Shown one piece after another: positions 56,166-64,000 of a stretch of DNA of 64,000 bases. How positions within the stretch are numbered: the stretch's first letter is position 1; every line of letters starts with the position of its first letter. A program made the position numbers and the translations under genes. Where the stretch lies: the NCBI RefSeq assembly GCF_015706575.1, contig NW_024037059.1, positions 32,622,129-32,686,128 on the forward strand. Direction: 5' to 3'. Under the pieces are notes generated by a model, which did not search any database, was not told the origin of the DNA, and worked only from the letters and a program-made list of their open reading frames with translations. Origin of the DNA: Patiria miniata (lineage: Eukaryota; Echinodermata; Asteroidea; Valvatida; Asterinidae).

Positions 56166-56736
56166 TTACTTTGATGCAGATAATGATGCACTCATTGCAT
56201 TAATCAAAACTAGAGACAATACGCTTGTTTGTACTTTTAATTTAGTTACTTATCCATGAATCTACCAATTTTTTTCCAGATTTTAATTAGTATTTTTTTA
56301 CCGACCTCTCTTCTTAGGCAAAAAGGTGAGATCATAGAAATATAAAGGGACTTTGTTATCTAACTTCCATTCTATCTGTGTTGAATAATCTCAATTCTTT
56401 ATGATGTCTAGCTGTTACCCAACAAGGCAACAAACCTATTTTTTTTTAAATTGAATTTAGTGTGTTGTGTTTGTGAGATATGGCGATTATCTTTAAAAAA
56501 AAAAAACACACACACAATAGATCCATATATAAAATCAAATGATGACGTCATCAATCACATCACTCCAATGTTTACCTAACGCATCCCTGACTACATGCAT
56601 ACAATGTTAACAAGTCGATGGAACTTTGTTCCTATATGAAATGTTTATCTTTCACCTGACTGCACATAGACTCATGCAATATCAATAATGCCGAAAAGCC
56701 CTGTGTTCTGTTCATCGAACAGACATAGATCAAGTG
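56166..56736. other. Non-coding stretch with decayed TGACGTCA-type repeats
   Basis: Contains GATGACGTCATC (56541) and CATCCCTGACTACATGCATA, related to the block at 50680-51960. No gene. Confidence 0.45.
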
Positions 56737-56913
56737 AAGCCCTGTTCATACTTAATGCGAAAGCGAATGCGAAGCGAATTTGACGTCATGAAACATTCGC
56801 AGCGGAATTCGCCCGAGTTGAAATATGTTCAACTTTTACGAATTCGCAGCACAAATACTTGCCATGACGTCACAAATTCGCGTTCGCTTTCGCGCCGAGT
56901 ATGAACCGGGCTT
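56737..56913. mobile_element. 177-bp MITE with AAGCCCTGTTCATACT ends
   Basis: AAGCCCTGTTCATACTTAAT on the left is inverted on the right (GAGTATGAACCGGGCTT). Inner motifs GCGAAAGCGAATGCGAAGCG and ACGTCATG are also symmetrical. No coding capacity. Confidence 0.85.
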
Positions 56914-59900
56914 TAAACAGATATTGCACTCGGCCTTGTCAAAAACACATTACATTAAAATAAACCAATAAACAAATTAATTATTCTACAATTTTTTAAT
57001 TTCAAGCTTAAAGGAGCACTTGCAAGATTTGGGCATTTCAAAATGAAAATAGTTACAAATTTTCGCAAATAACACATCCCGGTTTACATGTGGGTACATA
57101 CCAACTTACAACTTACAACCAAATTGAACCTATAGTTCTAAAGATATAGACCTTAGATAAATCAATTTTAATTTGTCATCACGTGACGCGTGTTCAAGGT
57201 AAAAAGTAAAATTCAACCAAATTGGACATGTACTGTACTGTAGATTGCAGCATGTTAAAAATGAACCGTTAATGTGATGTCACGTGACACATGCCGACGT
57301 CATCAAGACGTCAATGTTTGTGGTGTGTCTGCAGGTGATGGTCCATGTGTGTGCCAAATATAAAGCCAATCGGATTAATCTAGGTGACCGAAGTGCCTGT
57401 CAGAAATAAAACGTGAACTAATGCTGTGGACAGAATTCTAAACAAGCAAAAATGTTAACAAAAAAGGCTGTTAAGACTACAATGTACATGACACACCAGG
57501 GCCACCATTCCTAATCTTCATGTCAAACCAATGCTTTCCTGTAAAAAAAAAGGAAAGTTTTAAGGTTAGTTGTTAACAGATTGAGTGAGTGTCATTATGC
57601 ATGTTACATAGCAAGACATTCAGTAATTTGGATGTTGCTGTTTATCTGAGGTTGGCAACATTTTACCCCTTGGATAGTGTAATACAATAATGTTCATTTC
57701 AACTTTACACGGGCGTATGATCCAGTCATTTATTGGAGGGACATAAATGATTGAAAAGCATTTAGGTCAGTTCTGAATGCAAGCATTTTATGTCAAGTTA
57801 TACATGATGGTGCAAAGAGAAGGAAAACCACTGTTGACAGGAATTTATTAACCTACTAAACTTTTTTAACTTTTTTTTTGTGATGTAGTGAAGTACAGCT
57901 CTTAAACCATACGTGGTGAAAAAAATCTTTGAAATTATCGCAAGAATAGTGTTATTATGCTAAATTCAATACTAGTCACCAAAATGTGGTGTTTTTTTTT
58001 GTGTCTTCAAGCTCAAGTCAAGCGGATGGAATAAAGCCGTCCGTGGACAAACAGGTTTGGCACATGAAATTTACAAAACTACCCTGTCTCGGAGACAAAA
58101 TATTCATTTGCAATAATTTTTTCGTCACTTTTGATTAATTAAAGGTCAATATTGTAATGCCATTAAATTGAATTTTGAAATATGCTCCACAAATACATAC
58201 AATTGCTGTCAAAAGTGGATTTCCTTCTTTTTACACCACCCCAGTGCACAAACCCCCTATCCAAAGCATGCACGCATGTCAAGCGTGCAGTCATAAATAT
58301 TTATCACTCATAAACCTATGTATGTAATGAAAAATATATCAACAGTGGTTTTAACCATGATTGTATGAACATGGGTCAGGTGATGTCATCTTAAAAGTGC
58401 AATTTCCAAATCCCATTTCCATAAGTGTGATCTAGTTCAAACTGTTTTTTAGTGTCGCCTTACGAGTTTCGGGGGACACCTTCCTGTTTCCTTGTATGCA
58501 TCTTAAAGATAAATTACTTTCATCTCCCAAAACAAGTAGTCTCATCTCTCAAGTATTCACATCAATTCAATGGACACAAGTGTCATTGAGTAGCAAAGAC
58601 AATGTGGGATAAGTTTATACCATTATTCATTATAACATTTGCCTTTGTCAATATAAATGAATGGGTGTTACTGATATTAAAGGTATAGCACATTCTCGTC
58701 CCTATGGCTCGCATTTATTTGCAACCTGGTTTCCTAAAGTAACCCCTGGGTGGGAAACTTTCAGTATCTTCCGGATTCTTGTTATCTTGATATAAACACC
58801 GCAGTTGCAAGTACATTGTATTTATATTGTGTACTTGGTCGTTTATTTCCAAAGTGCATGACGTGTTTTAATGTTCATTGTTAATTATAACGTCGTATAA
58901 GACAACGTCCGATCGTCGTGAAAATGTGTTTAGATAAATAGACTTGAGTGTGTTACTAGTATGCAAAATATTTGCATGAGGTTATGTAATGATGACGTAA
59001 TCAACTGATATACCAAACCATTGCTTTAATTTTTACTCTGTTGCAGACCATCAAAGTACAAGGGGTATAAATGTCTTTGTACTGACATGTTTTCTTGAAT
59101 TGTTTCAGTCTGTTCCAGTTTCTGACCTAATCTTAATTTACATATCTGTCATTTTAAGCTAATTTGAAACACTCAATGTGGAAGATATCAATCAAAACCT
59201 AGATTCTAACGGTGACAAGTAGAGACCAATTATGCATTGGATTCATGTGATTTCGACCTTGGGTTATTTTATTTTTGACAACCCCATGCATTTTTCTATT
59301 TTTGGCCTCTGCAACCCTCTGGGGAAAACAAAACAAGATGTCGTATTTGTTGAGTTACAAACATGACGTTATCAGGCAGGCAACTATTCATTGGTCATCG
59401 CCTCGTTCATTTATGGATATTTTGGATCAAACCAAAATTTAATAAAATTCAGTCTTTTTCGGTATAATTTTAAAAATCTACGTTTTGGGTTTGATAGCTT
59501 TCATTTTATTTAAATGTTACTTCCAGTTTTATGGTATCGGTTCAAAATATGCAAAATTGAATAATTGATTTAGTTTTATAGACAGGATGTTTTCTGATTT
59601 TACATGTAATTATTGTGATTCCGTTTGATCTCATCTGAGTTTAATTAATTGAGTACAATTGAACCCAGCTGAGTTAAGTTAACCTCAAAGGATTCCCAAA
59701 GAGCTCAGTCGATTCCAGTTGAATCCAGGTCAGCTCAGCTAAGCAATGTTAAGCTGACTTCAGTTGTCTTTATTTGACCGTAATGGAGTTGCACGTACTC
59801 AGTTGATCTCAACTGAATCAGTGACGCCTAACCCAAGGGTACATTAATATAACTTTCCTTGCATCACAAGGGTGTACTCAAGGAGAGTGATGTACCATCT

Positions 59901-60533
59901 CACATGGATCAAGAAAATGTTTCAAACAATGGAAATTTATATAATAACACCTTATGTACGCTTCATACCTTTCCTGTGCAAATGAGTAATGTATCCCAGT
60001 GCATGCCATGTCGATGCAGAAAGCGTAAATTACACACAAGCACACAATTATCAAATTGTTTGATTTCAGAGTAAAACTTAGAGATTTGCGTTTGTTGAGT
60101 TATAAACGCAGGGTGATCGGGCCCAAAACATTTTCATTGGACATTCCCGGTTATGAATATTTTTTTCAGTACAAGGAAAATAATCATTTACAGCCTTATA
60201 AGTTAAACCATTCGTTTTAATTTGAAACATGCATTATTTGGGTTGTAGTACATTGTATGTAGCCTACACACATTATTTCTGGTTTGATAACGTCAGCAGT
60301 TCAAATATGCAAACTGAATTACTGAAGTTCAGCGAGGATGCATGATCATCAAAAGACGAAAAGAACTTCTGAAAACATGGAAATTATAATGAGTTGAATT
60401 GTATGCATTAAGTATACCTAGCTTCCGGTTTGGTGACGACACACCATTTTGAAGCCAAAGGCCAACATTGTACTTGGGTATTATTATTTTGTGGTACGAA
60501 CATAGTCATGAGACACGGATCGAATGGGTTGAA
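56914..60533. other. Stretch without a recognised gene
   Basis: It begins with the end of the TGACGTCA-type repeat block (to about 57420). At 59640-59825 a degenerate 10-11-bp periodic sequence of GAGTTNAATT / CAGTTGAATC type is obvious. A coding-like frame lies at 59866-60075 (separate entry). Otherwise AT-rich and featureless. Confidence 0.4.
59866..60075 (+). other. Coding-like frame, possible exon, unrecognised
   Basis: After an acceptor-like TTCCTTGCATCACAAG the frame reads GVLKESDVPSHMDQENVSNN, then LCTLHTFPVQMSNVSQCMPC and RCRKRKLHTSTQLSNCLISE before a stop. Composition and codon use look more like protein than the surroundings, but there is no known domain and no second exon. Confidence 0.25.
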
Positions 60534-60967
60534 TTTAAAGGGAAAATACAACATTTGCAAACATCAAAAAGTAAAACTACTAAATTATTTTGAAGTACCT
60601 TGCTGGACCGTTAGTGAATGACAGTCTAAAGTATCCAGTACAGTAATATCATGGCACCTGGTATGCTGTCATTCTCAAGAAAAGTGGTAAATCAATTTCC
60701 AACGCTGGTCGGCCGACTGGCTTTTTTCAAATACTGGACCCAATTGACCATTTTTGTTTTGCAATAGATTACACACCTATGAATGGGTACAAGCCAGCTA
60801 GTTTAGTTCCCTGACCTTACAATTTAAATGGAGTCAGGGAACCAGACAACAGGAAAATGATTGTTTTTCTTGGTTTTCATAGCATCTACGAACCCAAAAC
60901 GTAACCCCCGAAATCCATTCATTTCTGAAAATTACAGCAAAAGCAAATGATGTATATTCACTTTAAA
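60534..60967. mobile_element. MITE family B, copy 3
   Basis: It starts TTTAAAGGGAAAATACAACA and ends TGTATATTCACTTTAAA, with the same internal order as 36382-36907 but shorter. The palindrome is partly deleted (TTTCCAACGCTGGTCGGCCG). Confidence 0.8.
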
Positions 60968-61195
60968 CAAAAGAAAAAATGCAATCATTTTCAACATCTC
61001 CCTACGACAACTTCCGGTCTGAAGCCTTGCAAAGTCATTTGCCGTTTTCCAAAGAATATCTATGGGCACTTTGGTAAAATATTGACAAATTGTTTTTAAT
61101 TTTAAAAAGTTCAACTGTTGTTGATGTGCCGCTTTAGCCCCTTCGGGATAAAGACGTCATTGTGCTCATTTATGTGTATAGCATTCCAGGCAAAT

Positions 61196-61240
61196 CACTT
61201 CCATAATTTGTTGACTGCAGACAAACAAATTATGGAAGTG
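61196..61240. repeat. Perfect 17-bp-arm hairpin
   Basis: CACTTCCATAATTTGTT (61196-61212) and AACAAATTATGGAAGTG (61224-61240) enclose an 11-base loop containing CTGCAG. Confidence 0.85.
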
Positions 61241-61679
61241 CAGTCGACTGCAGTAAAATGATTCTGGTTTCAAGTTATTTTCACTTTTCCTTGAACTTTC
61301 GGTAACACCGGAAGTAAAGGTCAAACGGCTCTGTCCTCGGGAATCCAAAGTATTGCTCAATGCAATATATAAGTGATCACAAACAACTCGAATGGTACTC
61401 CATTCATTTGAAAATTTACAGTTCAAAGTAATAATTCAAATTGTGAACCTAAATCGCTTGTAATTTGATACCCGATGACGTCATGATGACGTCACAGAAG
61501 TTTCACATGTTTGAACTGGGTTCAATTTCATACCAGGTTTTATCAACCCCATGGACCCGTTTGGAAGAAATTTGGTTCGTTTTCATTTTGAAGGCTTCTT
61601 GTCTGTATGGTAAAATTTACCTAACTTTGACCTTTAACTGGGGACATCACCATTGGCGTCCCTGCCTTGGGGACAATCG

Positions 61680-61890
61680 CCCCCCCCCCCCCCCCCATCT
61701 TCTCCTGCACGTATACACACCCACACAGGTTTGTTTGTGGTGTAAATCGAGTATTTATTTTATTGTTCCTCATCGCTCGAATTTGTTTGCAGTAGCTCCT
61801 ATTGGTTTTGTACATGTTTTCTACTCAGGTCGTCTTTGATTTGACTCCTGTCCTCAATTAATCGATGATGCTTCATAATGTGTGTCGATT
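61680..61890 (-). mobile_element. Copy of the small TIR element found around the DIRS composite
   Basis: GTTTGTTTGTGGTGTAAATC at 61728, followed in reverse orientation by GAGGAACAATAAAATAA-, GTACAAAACCAATAGGAGCT- and AGGACAGGAGTC-like motifs, matches the right side (32126-32284) of the composite. A C run lies just before it at 61679-61696. Confidence 0.6.
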
Positions 61891-62999
61891 CACACTAGAA
61901 ACATGCACATACACCTGTTCCAAAATTGTGGGGACTACACGTCTGTTGGGTGATAGTTATTATGGAGTCCGAAGACACTATGGGAACAGCAGAAAGTCCC
62001 CACAACAATACCAAATGTCCCTAATAATGAAAAAACGTCCGTAAAACTTGATGCCGGCTAGGGCACAAAAACACAAATTTCAAGTTTTTCGGGGGGTTGT
62101 AGACATCCAAATAAGAGGTGTCTTAGTTTTTCTTTTTTAATGATAGGGGATCGTGAGAAAAAAAATGTCAGAAAATAAATCAAATTGGTGAAGAGTAGGA
62201 CATAATATGCATTGTATTTATGTGTTTAATCTAAAACAAAATCTGTGGTAATTTAAAAATGTAATCTGCCAAATCACTTGGCAATTTTTGGCAAACCGTG
62301 TCATGTGTTTCGGACTCATCTCAGAGCGTGGACTTAGTTATTGGAATTTAACAAAACTGAATGCACAAAAAGTTTATACCTTTTGTGCATTTTCATATAA
62401 CTATTGCGACCCTCGTGGTACAAAACCATTTGCACTCTAATTCCGTTTCTATGCATACTGTCTGGTGTGATAAAGATGTGCTTACATTATTGTGTGTATG
62501 CCTGTACTCATACAATGTACATACAAACATAAAACATCTATTTAAAAAAAGGTATTGAAACTGTGTTAAATGTAGTTTAGTATGAGTCATTCCTGTTTAC
62601 CTCATGACTGATGGATAATGTATTCTTATATAACGAGTTGTTATTTGACAAATGGAAGATGCTTTTTTTGCCAACATTTTTACCTCATTTCCTTGATACC
62701 ATCTTTTAACAGTATTTAATGTACAGTAAAAAAAAATGTATATGTTTACATAACTAACTTCAGCTGCTTCACCTGAAATAATTATGTTTTTGAATGAGTT
62801 TAGTTCGATATTTATTATTCATTTTAATCTTTGTTTAACTAACCAGTGTGTTGGGCTATGCATTTATTGTGTATGGATTCCTGTTAAACGCAATAATTTG
62901 TTTTAAACACATTTAGTGAGGCTGATAAGTGACAGAATTGTGCACTTTGTAACTGAAGCATGAAACTTCGCATGTAAAGGGCTTCATGCAGTAAAGAAA

Positions 63000-64000
63000 A
63001 TGTTCAGATGTGGAGGCATTTCATATCTTACCAAGTGACCTTTGAGAGGTCAGTGACATTTACATAACTATATTTATAACCAATTGTTCTTGAAAAACTA
63101 CTTTCATATGACCATAGTCTACGTCTTCATGCCATGAAAATAATGATCAGATGTGAAGAACAATTATATTTGACCTCTGGTGACCTTCGAGTGGTCATTG
63201 ACCTTTGTATACCGTATTTAAAGTTATTTATAAGATTTACTCTTTAAACTCCAACTTGTTCATTACCCGTATATAACATGTTGGTCTTCTTGCCATAATA
63301 TGAATTTTAGATATGTGAACATTTCATTTTTGAGCTCTGGTGACCTTTGAGCGGTCAGTGAACGTTGTTTACGCTATTTGCTTCTATTTATCATATTTAA
63401 TCCTCCAAATGCCACTTAAAGGGCAGACGCAGGCACAACAGAATATAAGAAGTACATCTGGACAAGCATCACTCTCTAACAGTGACCAGTGGACTTTGAA
63501 AAAAAAGGTTTTTAAATGTCGTTTCCCAAGTCCATCTGTGTACAAGGAGTGTAATAGGTACCGGTACACAAGTGTGAATACTGCTAGGCATTTGTACATA
63601 TTCCATTACAAAAAGGTCCCACCGCCGTCTATTCCAGTCACATCATGTTGTGTCTGCCAACAAAAATTGTTTGTGGTGTCTGAATTCATAACATGACTGT
63701 AGAATAAGGCGCAATACCTTTCGTTTGCACTATTGAGGCTTCGGTCACGAAAAAATGGCGTTTTGACGAATTAATATGATATTGATGGTCAGATAATTAT
63801 GTCCCAACATCTGAAAATTCTTTTCATGGCACGAAGAACCGAATGTTAGACTTGGGTCTTGAAAAAGTGACACTTACAAGGGCAAATCTTATAAATATCT
63901 ATAGATAGGGTTTACAAAGGTCATGACCTCTCGAAGGTTACCAGAGATTAAATATGAAGCGTCCCTACATACAAAAACCATTTTCATAGCATGATCACCT
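63000..64000. repeat. Diverged 140-150-bp repeat, three direct and one inverted copy
   Basis: The motif GACCTCTGGTGACCTTCGAG plus TGGTCATTGACCTTTGTA and variants occurs at about 63037, 63173 and 63334 on the + strand. It recurs inverted near 63916-63955 (GGTCATGACCTCTCGAAGGT). The non-matching centre, 63413-63700, carries the coding-like frame below. Confidence 0.65.
63413..63696 (+). other. Coding-like frame between inverted repeat copies, unrecognised
   Basis: After TTAAAGGGCAG the frame reads TQAQQNIRSTSGQASLSNSD, then QWTLKKKVFKCRFPSPSVYK and ECNRYRYTSVNTARHLYIFH, with CCVCQQK near its end and a stop at 63694. It has four Cys in C-x-C-like positions but matches no family I know. It could be a terminal exon of a neighbouring gene or part of the repeat. 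Confidence 0.25.

Larger units (their letters stand above)
60968..63000. other. Rest of the distal region up to the final repeat block
   Basis: Apart from the hairpin and the small TIR element listed, only AT-rich sequence is seen. The palindromic ATGACGTCATGATGACGTCAC lies at about 61476-61496. No gene recognised. Confidence 0.4.

Overview
The window is non-coding-rich metazoan DNA: AT-rich, with introns, many kinds of transposable-element relics, terminal-inverted-repeat (TIR) mini-elements every few kb, and one 500-base run of N in a draft assembly. The mix (CR1/L2-type LINEs with TTA tails, a DIRS-type tyrosine-recombinase retroelement, tRNA-derived SINEs, mariner- and hAT-like elements, foldback elements), together with the PLAG-type gene, suggests a marine invertebrate, most likely a deuterostome (echinoderm, hemichordate or cephalochordate). 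I cannot fix the species. Nothing points to a bacterium or a virus.

The one host gene I am sure of runs on the + strand from about 19.3 kb to 48.9 kb. Four exons with matching splice phases are visible: 19343-19495, 27378-27468, 46272-46366 and 47244-48884, with a poly(A) signal at 48931. Exons 1-2 encode the C-terminal half of a PR (SET-related) domain, closest from memory to the PRDM10/PRDM15 type. Exon 4 encodes a PRDM-like finger followed by the seven C2H2 fingers of the PLAG1/PLAGL2 family and a C terminus ending LPQFHQAFQ, almost the PLAG1 C terminus. The model is therefore a PR-PLAG chimera: a PLAG-type transcription factor that still has, or has gained, a PR domain. The 5' exons are not found here and may lie upstream or in the gap. 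This is the main finding.

Region by region. 0-9.5 kb: a family of 460-bp TIR elements flanked by large hairpins, a hAT-like MITE, and a 2.1-kb foldback element (6074-8173) whose arms are 42-bp tandem repeats. 9.5-12 kb: the assembly gap and a CR1/L2-type LINE. 13.8-15.6 kb: a decayed mariner-type transposon with 167-bp TIRs. 17.4-18.0 kb: an unrecognised broken reading frame. Intron 1 (19.5-27.4 kb): a hairpin-repeat copy, a histone-type 3' stem-loop consensus in a repeat-like setting, and a palindromic CCCGGGCG minisatellite. Intron 2 (27.5-46.3 kb): a DIRS-type element bounded by short TIRs and interrupted by a SINE, RTE-like and CR1-like LINE fragments, several MITEs, and a five-unit 145-bp satellite. 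Intron 3: the 3' end of a second CR1/L2 LINE. Downstream: a MITE directly after the poly(A) signal, a 3.58-kb element inserted into a tRNA-derived SINE with a TTA target duplication, and further MITEs and decayed repeats up to 64 kb.

Most other short reading frames are translations of repeats. A few coding-looking fragments (17.4, 24.8-25.6, 38.4, 59.9 and 63.4 kb) are listed at low confidence.
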